From Pelodera strongyloides (taxonomy: Eukaryota; Nematoda; Chromadorea; Rhabditida; Rhabditidae), in contig JAANDG010000035.1 in the NCBI GenBank assembly GCA_036852015.1, forward strand, positions 56,001 through 120,000: a stretch of DNA of 64,000 bases. The letters are read 5' to 3'. Below the pieces are notes generated by a model, which was not told the DNA's origin, did no database searches, and worked only from the letters and a program-made list of their open reading frames with translations. This document shows, in pieces, positions 24,001 to 34,105 of this stretch. Each line of letters opens with the position of its first letter. Position 1 is the first letter of the stretch. Position numbers and translations under genes: made by a program.

Positions 24001-27000
24001 ACTTGGAGGCATATGCTATTAAGGAGGCTTTGGGAAAATTTCGTCCGTATACCTATGGAACCCAAGTTATCGTTCGAACTGATCATCAGGCTCTTGTTGC
24101 GTTGTTGAAGCGAACAAACCTGTAGGAACGTACTCTACGTTGGGCGCTAGAACTGCAAGATGAGAACATCAAAATTGAGTATGTGAAAGAAAAGGCAAAT
24201 GGTGTTGCTGATGCGTTGTCGCGAGGACCTGTTGTTCTGGGAACAACTGTTGATGATGCCTCTGAAGATACAAAGCTTGATCGTATTATCAGTGAAATGG
24301 TTTTCCGTGTGCACGATGATGGCAACGGACTCTTGAAGCTGATTCGGGTTTTCAAGAACTGAAGAAGAAGTTGGCAGACGGTGAACTAGATAGTGAAGTG
24401 TCTATTGAGAATTCGACAAGTTGAGTGTGAAGAACTTTGTTGACGTTGATGGAAAAGATCAAGGGAAGGAGTTTATGAACGATGTTGTTAAAACTGCTGC
24501 CGAACATCTGAAGATTGAGTGGTCTTATACCAAGGGTTGCTCTAAGCGTGAGAATGGTTTGGTGGAACGCTTTAACCGAACTATTGAGCAAACGTTGAGA
24601 AAGATTGTTGCTGTAGAGACGGAATGGGATAATTTGCTTCCCTATGCACTGTTTGCATATAACACGGCTTGTCATTCTGCAACTGGTGATTCTCCGGCTT
24701 TTCTGGTGTACGGTCGAGATGCAAAAGTTCCATTCGTGGGAATGTCGAGAAACTATGTTACAACTAGTCTGTTAGATGTGCAAACGTATAAGACAGAGTT
24801 ACTAGCTGGATTGCAAGTTGCACATGAGGCTACGGTTGAGAATCTGGAGCGTAATGCGAAACAGATGAAGAAAGAGTTTGATAGTCGACGTAAGAACAAC
24901 CGTGCTGTGTTTTCGGTTGGTGACAGAGTGGTTTTGTTGGAACCTTCTGTAAAAGGGAAATCAGATAATCCGAAGTTATCTCTCCCATTCTCTGGACCAT
25001 ACAGAATCGTCAAGATCAACAACACATCAGCTACTTTGAAAGACCTTGTTGATGGTGATAGAGCAGAGATAGTAGTGCAGATGGAACAGTTACGATTGGT
25101 ACCTCCTGGCATGAAAGATTTTGAACTTGATGTTCATAGTGGTCGTCAACGGCGAGTGCAGAAAACTACTGGAGCTCAGAAACCTATTATTCCAGTGAGA
25201 CGTAGCGGACGACTGAGAAATAATGTTCACTCCCTCGTTTTTAGGGATGGCAGTGATGTTGCGGTTGTGAATCCTGGTGATTCACTGTGCTTTGATACCG
25301 AGTTTCCGACACCAGTTCTTTATGAAGAAGTCGCAAAGTATCTGGAAATTGCTGCCCTCGACGAGTCGAAGCTCGTGCCGGCAAAGACACTGCGATGTTT
25401 GGCTATGTTGATTCACAGAAGCCGACCCTTTGTTTTGATGAAAGAACTTGTCTTCAGTAGAGACACGGCAATTGATCCCGAAGACGTTGTCCGTGCTCTT
25501 CAGATGCGAACTGGTCGAGACCCACAGCTTGTCGAAGAACTCTTGGTGCTTAGTGAAGGACGTATGCCCGTATATGAGAAGGAATCTGACACTACCCTCA
25601 TGAGAGCTGTGAAGTTGATGGCACAAGATGAGGCTCGACATATTAAGACTGGAACGGTAGCTGCTGCCGAAGCAGCGCTATCTAAGGCTGATTCTGATAG
25701 AATGAACCGTGAGATGCAGGAATATCACGAGTGTCGGATGCTGAATTCATCTGAGGTGGTTCTTGTTGGAGATAAGACTGCCGAGGTACTTCGTCGTTCT
25801 TATATCAAGAACCCGGATGAGGTGTACCTGTTTAACACTTCTCGCTCATCAATGGACTCGGAATTGCGTACTCTGGAGAGAAGGCTGACCTCTCAAAATC
25901 GTATCCGATTGATGATTGTGATCTTCAACTACGGTGAACCTCTTTTGGCAAATCGAGAGAAACATCAGGAAGAACGCGATAGACTGGCTTCTATTCAGAC
26001 CAGACTTCGTGACAGTGCCAACATTATTGTGGCTCCGAATATCTTTGAAAACTCCGGTCTTGTGGAGACAGATTTGTCAATGATGAGATCGTTTCTTCGT
26101 GGTTTACCCCAACCTAAATTCATTGTTCGATTGAACGCATTGGGTGTCCCTGGAGGATATACCCATCAAGTTATGCGAGTATACAGGATGAATCGCGATA
26201 CTGTTCCGGCTCGCAACTTCTTGCTCCCCTATGTGGACTGGCTTCTGCCTCCAGAGATTGAGTCGCTTGCTGATTACCGCAGTGACATTCGTGATCTTTC
26301 GGAAAGGGTGTCGTTCCCGAAGAAGAAGAAGACAGAAACGCCGAAAGAAGACAGATCAGAGAAGAAGACCTACAAGTCTCACCATCGCTCTCCTCCCCAT
26401 AAGCGTCAACATCACAATTAAGCCGAGGACGACTTAAACTGAAGAGAGGAAAGTAAATGTAGGCCACCTTCCATACACTACGACCTAATAACCAATTACG
26501 AATGGTGTTAGTTTTCGTAAACTGTACATATGTGTACTTTATGACTACCGTATATATTTGGTCTCAAAAAGACATGTCGATCATCGATTTTCGAATCGTT
26601 TCGAATCACATGCGTGTTTTTGTTGATTGCTCGGATTTTTGAGTGTGAGAGTGTGTGTTGGGGCTTTGGCCCGTAGTGGAGGGTTCACCCCATTAGTTAT
26701 TTGTTTTGTATTATTAGTTTGTTCTAGAATGTAACCTTTCTAATTGTTAGTCACTTTTCGTATTCTAGTTGCGTAGCCGCAATAGTTTAGCCGTCGTATG
26801 AGTTTCTTTCTTTAGAATTTTAAATGTATCTTCTAGCAAGTTTCTTCGAGTTAGTTTAGTACTCTAGTATGAGTTGTTGTTGAATTATTGATTCTCCATT
26901 GTTGATCCTCATTTGTTATGATACTCACCTGTATTTGTTTTGAACGTTGTTCATAGTAGTAAAACTCTTGTTTTTCTCAAGACTAAGTTTCTTGTAACTT

Positions 27001-28825
27001 CACCGGCCGGTTGTTAACCTATTTTCTATATATACTACTTCTGGTCCTCATGTGAATGGTTATCAGAACGTCGTCTTGAACGGAATCGTCTTGCGAAACA
27101 ATTTATTTTCTTCAGGTCATTCCTCAATTAGTTAGCAAGGCCGCTGGGATTGATATATCCGCGGCTTGTTAAGGTGAGATAATCAAGACTTTAGATTGTT
27201 CAATACTGGGGAGTCCCTCACCGGCCAAGGGACTTGCCCAACTTCGCATTCAATTGGGCAGCTTTTTCGTACTCGAATTTGCTTTTTGTTTCTCTTAAAC
27301 TTTTCAACGTGTGCGCGAATACGCTCAATTGTAATTGAATCGTTTCTCGACGAAACTAGAGCTTCGAGTAGCAAAATGTGAAAGTATAAAAGGACAAGAA
27401 TCACGTGCTAAGTCTAAATGAAAAGAAAGAATGAACGAAAGATAAAAATGAAAAGAAGAAAAAGAGTTAAATATAACGGTTTGAAAGAAAAAATTGTGAT
27501 TTGTTTTGAAAAAAAAAGGGTACTCATTGTTTACACAATGAGTACAATATATCCACCTATTCTAGAGCATAATTACCCTAATTACCACATAATTAGCCCG
27601 ATTATTCAGGGATCCGCCCCCGCCACCCCCTCCATTGGACCTCAGAATCTACCCTCCATGTGCGGAATTTATCGGATTCGGAGGCGCTAGCAAACACGTC
27701 CTAACAAATAGTGGAACGCATCGAATAGTTTTTAAAGTCGGTTATTTTTCGCTATCTATATTTTGTGTGCGCGCTTTTGTGCTGCATTTTCGTTCATTTT
27801 TATTTCGCTGGGTTTTTCGATTGATGCTTTAAATTTTTACGAGCCTACGATACCGAAAAACATACTGACTAGGACAATATGTGGTTATTATTAGTACATC
27901 ACCTGGGTGGTCCGTCGCCGTCCTGGGTGGCCCGGTCTAGTTGACACTGTTTATGCCGTCGGGCCTGGGCGGTAAACTCTAGGTGGCCGGTACCCTGAAA
28001 TTTTCCTCTCTCATTATGCACAGCAGACAATGATGCAATCCTAAACTCTTATAATCGATTAATTGATTAAAGGGTTGATTTATCCCTACTATGTGTGTGT
28101 TCAGGTGAAGTGCAGCAACAATTCGTTATTCAAAGTGTCGCCAGTGTTCGCTTTTCTGGATCCGGGCTCAAGTATGGACCTCCAAGTACGTTTCAGTAAA
28201 TAGTTTAATAAGAAAGAAATAAACGGTCGGTGTTCCATACCCGGTTCGTGTTCTATAGCCCGCGGTCTCTATATAGCTAACCACAATCGTGATAGCTAAC
28301 CGGATTTACCTTATATTCTAGACCACAAGCTCTTTATTTTAAACAACGATAAGCATTCATCCTCCCGCAGGTAGCAAATCTGTATTTTTGAAATTACACG
28401 CTAGTAGGCCGAACGACACCGCCTCCACTCGAGGAAGGGCCGGTGGGGCTCTTCATTGGGCTCATTTTTTCAGTATATTATTTATTACTTTCTAGGTAGT
28501 GCGGATGGAGGGCCCCGTCCGTAACGACAAACTATTATTGATGTATAAAGAGTGTAAACACGGAGAGCGAGACGCGAAGAAGGCATTTCAAAATGAGGGC
28601 GTTACTTGCAAGAAATTGTTACCACTGATTACGGTAGGTTTATTTTTTTTTACGAAGAAGTGAGAGGAGAGAGAGAAGTGAGAGAGAGGGAGAGGAGAGG
28701 AGGGAGAGAGAAATAAATAAAGAAGGTCACGAGATAGCTAACGACATTAAATTTAAACAAATGAATATAAACTCGTGCGACTCATTTATTGTACGTTATT
28801 TCAGAGAGACATGGCGGAAGCGTAA
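18062..28825 (+). CDS. MSP-domain protein, 5 exons, with a retrotransposon in its first intron
   Basis: Exons: 18062-18231, 27610-27736, 28105-28185, 28496-28633, 28805-28825; 537 nt, 178 aa, all phases join. Residues 1-57 are Ser/Gly-rich (SMSSYYSSSSNGSGYTPVGG). A proline run follows, then a major sperm protein fold (about 66-172): IYPPCAEFIGFGGASKHV, NSGTHRIVFK, VKCSNNSLFKVSPVFAFLDP, and VVRMEGPVRNDKLLLMYKE. This order matches the MSP/VAP beta-sandwich. No membrane anchor is seen and the protein ends six residues after the domain. Known: MSP domains serve as sperm cytoskeletal proteins or FFAT-binding adaptors; which applies here is not shown. The start at 18062 is uncertain because an upstream exon (14386-14569) could splice to 18082. 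Donor GTCGGT at 27737 is weak but is fixed by homology. The first intron (18232-27609) contains the LTR element in the same orientation. Confidence 0.75.
18325..18490 (+). repeat. two degenerate copies of the end of the MSP-gene first exon
   Basis: The exon end (around 18189-18232: ACGAGCCACGCGACACAAAC, then AACGAGTAAC and the donor) recurs at about 18336-18375 and 18438-18482, with CGCGACACAAACGAGTAG and ATGCGACACAAACGAGTAG. Both copies have in-frame stops and one retains a GTAAGT-like donor. They look like local duplications inside the intron. Confidence 0.75.
19100..19171 (-). other. tRNA-like SINE head, copy 1 (inverted)
   Basis: Reverse complement of the heads at 19341 and 19622, but with one base missing in the T-loop region (the GGGTTCGACC box reads GGGTTGACC), which weakens its pol III B box. 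Confidence 0.8.
19341..19412 (+). other. tRNA-like SINE head, copy 2
   Basis: An A-box-like TAGTGTAGTGG and a B box GGTTCGACCCC are present. The anticodon stem CTGGA/TCCAG encloses the 7-nt loop CCGGTAA, which would give anticodon GGT (Thr) but has C instead of U before it. The T stem GTGGG/CCCAC is intact. The acceptor stem pairs poorly, so this is a tRNA relic and not a functional tRNA. Confidence 0.8.
19622..19693 (+). other. tRNA-like SINE head, copy 3
   Basis: Identical in all visible features to the copy at 19341: the A box, the GGT-type anticodon arm and the B box are kept, and the acceptor stem is decayed. Confidence 0.8.
20292..20304 (+). other. primer-binding-site-like sequence of the LTR element
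   Basis: TGGGGGCCGAACC starts at the last base of the 5' LTR, as in gypsy elements where the TGG overlaps the LTR end. It would be complementary to a tRNA 3' end in CCA; the tRNA was not identified. Confidence 0.6.
20305..21146 (+). other. untranslated leader of the LTR element
   Basis: No open frame of note. It contains two copies of a GGTGAGGTGGTC(G/C)GACGACCC block (about 20451 and 20527). Most of a normal gag gene should lie around here but is absent. Confidence 0.6.
21147..22328 (+). pseudogene. gag remnant and aspartic protease of the LTR element
   Basis: An open frame can be followed from ATG 21147 with one in-frame TAG at 21255-21257, then on to a stop at 22328. It shows a zinc knuckle CHRCNKKDHVQAKC (CX2CX4HX4C spacing, nucleocapsid type) and a retroviral-type protease core IDTGAAISVVSS near 22118. 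Around 22315 the reading frame shifts: the downstream frame continues the protease (QLDGGELVRIGF, then TVLIGMNAIKK). The capsid part of gag is missing or unrecognisable. The product would not be functional as it stands. Confidence 0.85.
22425..24360 (+). pseudogene. reverse transcriptase and RNase H of the LTR element
   Basis: Entered by a second frameshift at a run of T near 22417-22423, then open to a TAG at 24123-24125 and, past it, to a stop at 24360. Reverse transcriptase motifs: RLCVDYRKLN, FSTFDLVSGFWQVP, YGLANAPASFQRLM and the catalytic FVYIDDVVVAS near 23410. FLGMASYYRKFVSGFSKIA marks the connection. RNase H: VVYSDASKQGIGAVL near 23870 and RTDHQALVALLK near 24075, with the usual IEYVKEKANGVADALSR tail after the nonsense codon. 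These are diagnostic of Ty3/gypsy pol. Confidence 0.95.
24421..26421 (+). pseudogene. partial integrase fused to a ~420-aa unknown C-terminal region
   Basis: Residues 1-230 are the second half of a DDE integrase: DGKDQGKEFMNDVVK holds the second Asp, and ENGLVERFNRTIEQTLRK holds the Glu. A C-terminal module follows (VGDRVVLLEPSVKGK, LSLPFSGPYRIVKI). The HHCC finger and first Asp are absent, apparently lost by deletion between 24360 and 24421. Residues from about 235 to 666 have no usual pol counterpart: a basic linker (RRSGRLRNN), two helical stretches, then an alpha/beta-looking segment (SSEVVLVGDKTAEVLRRS near 442; RIRLMIVIFNYGE near 493; NIIVAPNIFENSG near 535) and a Lys/Ser/His-rich tail. 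No signal peptide or membrane segment is seen, so it is not an obvious envelope. Confidence 0.85.
26440..26451 (+). other. polypurine tract of the LTR element
   Basis: GAAGAGAGGAAA directly precedes the 3' LTR, the expected site for plus-strand priming. Confidence 0.7.
26452..27243 (+). repeat. 3' LTR (792 bp)
   Basis: A direct repeat of the 5' LTR, starting AGTAAATG right after a purine-rich tract and ending CCCAACT next to TCGC. Confidence 0.95.
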
Positions 28826-30113
28826 GCGTGGCTACCAACGCTGCTGTATCAGTCGACTTCCTAAATTTTCAATTTTCCAATTTCATCTTTTTAAACTACA
28901 CGATTTCTTGACGACCGGTGAAAATATCCATATGAACCTCTATATGTTGCCCTATTATTTTCGCAAAATAATTAGTTGTAAGGTCTGACACCCATTGTGA
29001 CACCTCCATGTGACAAACACTGACACCCTATGTGCCTAGGTTAGGCTTTTACCCTACTTTTATGGACTGTAAACATTATTTTATGTGGCTCATCGGTGTC
29101 TTATTACTATTATTTTCATTATGTTTGTCAAAGTTTGCTTTCGACTTAGAATGCTAGCTCAGATATGGTGGAGACCTGGAGACTGACCCATAGAAAGCTA
29201 GTTATTCTTTTGCATGCTCCATTAGCGGGATGGATAGATTATTTTCTTGTTCAGATGTTTGCATAAATCCCAACCAGAATTGACAACACAAGGAATATAA
29301 TGTGTTTTATTCGTCAACGTTTCGGCCGTAGGCCATTTTCAGGACATTACCTCAAACTTGGGTAATTAAACCGGTTTAATTCTGGTTGGGATTTATGCTC
29401 GAAAAATCTGAACAAGAAAATCAAGCGTAGTTAGTTACATTTCTTGTTTTTTTTTACGTACACAATTCACCACAGAGAAACAGACCTTTTATTATTTGTC
29501 TATGTCTTAAAAATCTATTTTTTTTTCGAAATTGTTGTGACCATGTACATATTGTATTTACAATTTATAATGTATGATTCAATTTATAATACAATTTATA
29601 ATGTATGTTTATTCTCAAATTTCTATTCGATAAATTATTGATAATGATTATTCACTATTGGATCTTGGACTTGGATCAAGAAGGAAACTAATCACCTGTT
29701 AAAATTTTTACAATACGAAACCAGAAGATATAGAACAAGTTTTGAGTTCCAAGGAATCGTAATAGGCTTCAAAAAATTCAAAAAATTCAAAAAAAAAATT
29801 CAAAAAATGTCATAAAAGGGCAAAATCGCACATGGGCCGCTACACTGTTGCAACCGAGGTGTTGGCGCGACGAGAACGAAAAAGAGATTTTTGTGAAGGC
29901 TGGATAAGGATAAGGTGCGCGGCGATTGATAGGCGCACCAGTTATGTTTTTTTCTTCTGCCGCACACCAAATTCTGTGCGGGGCACAGCAAAGTATTCGT
30001 CCAGTCGCTTACATGTAAAACGTAGTTAGCGTTCATGTACCGTCAATTAGCATGCAAACAGCCACTATTATATAAATCAAAAATTGAGGAAACTTTTCAT
30101 TCATCAAAGTAAG
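28826..30113. other. intergenic, MSP gene to ubiquitin-like gene
   Basis: No exon seen. It contains an inverted repeat (29242-29420), A/T-rich sequence with short repeats of CAATTTATAAT (about 29565-29605), and a GCGCGGCGA-containing block near 29860-29945 related to 12750-13000. Confidence 0.6.
29242..29420. repeat. inverted-repeat element with TTTTCTTGTTCAGA ends
   Basis: The left end TTTTCTTGTTCAGA followed by GCATAAATCCCAACCAGAAT pairs with the right end AATTCTGGTTGGGATTTATG and TCTGAACAAGAAAA. The interior includes CGTTTCGGCCGTAGGCC. Confidence 0.8.
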
Positions 30114-33100
30114 ATGTCCGGCAATGACCGTCCCCCACATGAACGACAAGGTTGGGAAGTGCTTATTTTAGCTATTTATTTTATTTTTATCCTAAAGCTA
30201 TGATTCTCACAAGGGAAATTCCAAGGTTCATAGCAGAATTAAGAAAAGTTGTTAGGTAAAGTAAATTGACAATGATCAAACTACACATCTCAATAATTCG
30301 TATAAATCTAACCAATTTTATTCACATCATCTTATAAATGAATTTTTTTTGGTTAATTTTTTAATATTTATTCGGCCAAAACCCCAATCCAAATCCAAAC
30401 CCACCAAATGGGGAAGAACCACGACCTAGCGCAGGATCCGGTTCGTTTGCCTTTTTTATTTGTCAAAATAAATAAATAAATATTTTACGATTCAAGAGCA
30501 TGCCTTTATTCAAGGGAGTTCAACTTCAAAGTTTTCTTATAACATGTTCCGCGGAGGTCTTGAGAAGTAGACGGCGAGTTCCAGATTACAAATTGCTCGA
30601 CTTCTTCGGGCTTGGCATCTTGGTTAATCTTGGTAACTAGGTAGTTTAGTTTAGTGGTCAACACGGTAACGAACGATCGATTGCCGATGCTAAAAATGTG
30701 AAGCTTAAAGCGAAATACCTGCCGGCTTTTGAAACACATCGAGTACACGTTGTTGTCATGCATCCTATGCAAATGCACATAAATTAGGATAAAAAATTGA
30801 GTAAATTCGAGCAAATCAGCATAAATCCGTAAGGATTCAGTTGTCCAGGATGCGTTTCAAAAACCGGCCGGTATTTCGCTTTAATATGTATTCCGGATTC
30901 TAGTAACGATGGCATGAGGTATGATCCTAGTACTTTCAGACAACAATCAACTCTTCATTCAAGTGAACAAACCGCCCGCCGAACCGCAAGCCGACCGCAT
31001 TGAAATCACGGTGACTTCGGTGATGACCGGGGTTAAACAGGTTGGAATTCTGATTTATTATTCCTTTTTAGGCATAAACTCTACTCATAAACTCAGTGAA
31101 TACAAAGGAACACACCGTTCAGACATGGAATCTGATCATAGCTGGCGTTCCTCCGATAATCTGGGTAATACGCCCTTGAAGGAATAAACAAGGACTATCG
31201 TATTTTGGTCGGTTAGGGTTATACTCTTCGGTAACACATACGTTCAGGGTTTACCATCAGAATGTCGAAATCACAAAAGTGCTAACGAAAACCGAAATGT
31301 TTCAACACAAACATATAAGCGCATAGAAAACTTAAAGGGATCGGCTCACCTCAAATCGTGTCTGTTTTTTCTGTTTCTTTATTTTCTATAAGGGATAATA
31401 AAAATTTGCAATACAAAAAGTAGTGTTCTATTTCAATACTCACGAAGATATTAGGTGATAAAGTGGTGGATCGATCGGCCCGAAATGAAAAAGTGTAATT
31501 GTCCTGCCTTGTTTGTATGGGACAATTAACACTTTTTCATTTCGGGCCAATCGATCCACCACTTTATCACCTAATATCTTCGTGAGTATTGAAATATAAC
31601 ACTACTTTTTGTATTCCAAATTTTTATTATCCCTTATAGAAAATAAAGAAACAGAAAAAACAGACACGATTTGAGGTGAGCCGATCCCTTTAATGTTTAG
31701 TCGTTGCTCTCGTTGAACAAGTTATAGGAACGAACTAAAGTTACCTAGACATATGCTGCCACATTTTTTTATTTGATGAGTCTCTTGCTTTCAGAATGTT
31801 TCAAACATTTCATTCATCAGTATTGTACAGTTCCTTATTTTTCCGCATTTTATTTCATTCTAAACGCGCAACTTATAATTCATCCTGAATGCGCTCTTAT
31901 ATTCATCCGGAATGCGCTCTTATTGTCACCCGGAATGCGCGCTATAGTCATCCGGAATCATAGTTCACCAAACGTTTCAGTTCAAAATCGTCGTGCCGAA
32001 AGAGATTACGGTAGCCAATCTGAAGATGTACGTGGGCACGAAGAGTGATATCAGTACTGATAGACAGACACTGATGTACAAACATCAGGAACTCAAGTTG
32101 GTCCTTTATTGAAGTAATAGTACTTCGCCTAAGACAACGATTTGGTGTAAGTCTAAGCGTATTTCCTCATATGTAAGGGCAGGTGTAGCTTATTGTTAGG
32201 TAAAGGTACAGGTATAGTCTAAGTGACAGTGAGGTGTTAAATCAAGTTGGTCCTTTAGTGAAGTATCAGTACTTCGCCTAAGTTTACTACTAGGTGTAAG
32301 CGTAATTCGTTGCAAGCGTAGGTGCAGATGTAAGTGTAAGTGTATGTGTCGGTGAGGTGCGAAGAGTGATACCAATAATGATAGTCAGGCATGATATTTA
32401 ATTGAAGTATTAGTACTTCGTTCAAGTCTAACTAATCTCTAAGCCTAGATATAAGTCTAAACTTGCGTCTTTTTCGGCCTGCTTAAATATAAACGTAAGT
32501 ATACATTGGCATCCTAGGTGTAAATAAGGAAAGGTGTAAGTGTAAGTCTTCTAGGCCATAACCCTCTAAAATCTAACAAATCCAGAGACGACGATGCTCT
32601 CATCTCTAAATACGGCATTGTGGACAATTGTGAAGTGACGCTCAATGTGAAAATGTCGTCTGGAATCAGCCGAGTTGGTTATTTACAAATTAAACAATTT
32701 GAAGAAAATATAAATGTCAACAATTCTGAGAAGTAAAGGTGGAATAATTAATCATGTTTTAACATAATACCCCGTTTCGACCCGATATCGTATGGTAATC
32801 AGGGGTTTAGCCGGGTTTCCTAAAGTTAAGCTGTAAGACAGAGTAAGAGCTGGAGAGAAAGAGAGAGAGACAGAGAGCTAGGGAGTAGGCATTTGTTCGA
32901 TGCTCTGTACCTAGTGCAACTCATCATTAGAAATGACTAGTCGTTGTGGTAGCAGTGGTACCAAATGAAAAATAATAGAAAGTAGGTCTTTGGCTAAAAA
33001 AAACAAGAAGTCAGAATGTTTATTGTCAGTCGGTATTGCAATTCTTTGCCACTATATCTCAGGCATATCTCATGACTTTGAAACATATGCAGATATGCTG

Positions 33101-34067
33101 CGCAACTGTATTGCCTTGGGTTGTGCTTCACACTTCGCACTATACCGAGACTGCTCAGAATGGCATCGGAACTGCTATAGTCCATGGATTTCAAAACCAC
33201 GTGTTATACCGCTTTATTGCACAGTTCATAGAAACCCAAATTTAGCGTGCTGTTCCCAGTGACGTCATATTATATGTGCCCACATCGCTGCCCAATAACA
33301 ATATGGATCAGTTGAGAAACATGATCAGAGGCATGAGCAATAAGAAGTAAGGAACCTTTAGTCATTTCTCTCTCGCGCTATCTCTCTCTCTATCTTTCTC
33401 TCTTTTTCGTAAAAATCCGCTCCTCTTACCCGCACCGATCTTTCTTTCGGATCAGCTCCCCTCTTCTGTTTTCTATCTCAAATCCTCTTCCCCCCTCTCT
33501 CTCTACGTCTTATTCTTATTTTCTCTATGCAAATATCTTTTTAAATAAATTTAAGAGTCCCCAATCGGAAAGTAGTGAAGAATAGTCGTGAGCATGAGAA
33601 ATCATCGATCTGGACTCCTGAGAAGCAGATGGAGCACGAGCTGACGAGGAATAGAATGAAGGTAAAGTTTTCGAAAATAATAGCGATAACATATCTCCCA
33701 GGCGTTTTTACGTATATTCTTTCTCTATAATACGGGAAGCGGACCGTTGACAAGGAGCCTAAACTAGGATGTCGCGTGTACAGTATTTATTATTTAATAT
33801 CGGTAGTCTAACTCACTATAGGACTGAAGTAGGTCACTGGCGCACATCTGTGCCATGAATGGCTGGCTATGCGCTTATTCGAATTTGGGTTAATTTTGAG
33901 GAATCGAAAGCATGCAAAAACGTTTTCAAATGTAAATTTACTGCGTTCCAGGCTCTGCTAAAGAAGCGCAAGAAGACAATGTTGTTGTCCGCGGAGTCCA
34001 CTACTCCAGACCAGGGCTCGATTATTGGATCGGCTGTGCAGTGAGCTTTCATTATGTTTCTGATATT

Positions 34068-34105
<38 letters not shown>

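Larger units (their letters stand above)
18770..27243 (+). mobile_element. Ty3/gypsy-type LTR retrotransposon, degenerate
   Basis: The element is bounded by direct LTRs that begin AGTAAATG and end CCCAACT (AGT...ACT termini, as in the gypsy family), and is flanked by a 4-bp target-site duplication TCGC (18766-18769 and 27244-27247). Internal order: primer-binding-like site, short gag remnant with a CCHC knuckle, protease, reverse transcriptase, RNase H, part of integrase, then a long unknown C-terminal extension, polypurine tract and 3' LTR. Order PR-RT-RH-IN places it in Ty3/gypsy. It is broken by nonsense codons, frameshifts and at least one deletion covering the integrase N-terminus. Apart from one insertion the LTRs are nearly identical, so the insertion is recent. 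Confidence 0.95.

Noticed and set aside
24421..26421. Envelope gene making the LTR element an errantivirus
   Set aside because: The extra frame is fused to integrase and shows no signal peptide, fusion peptide or membrane anchor.
33036..33262. Open frame just before exon 5 of the AN1 gene as an exon extension
   Set aside because: The exon starts cleanly at 33246 after TTTAG in the phase required by exon 4; the upstream part resembles the right end of a family B foldback element.
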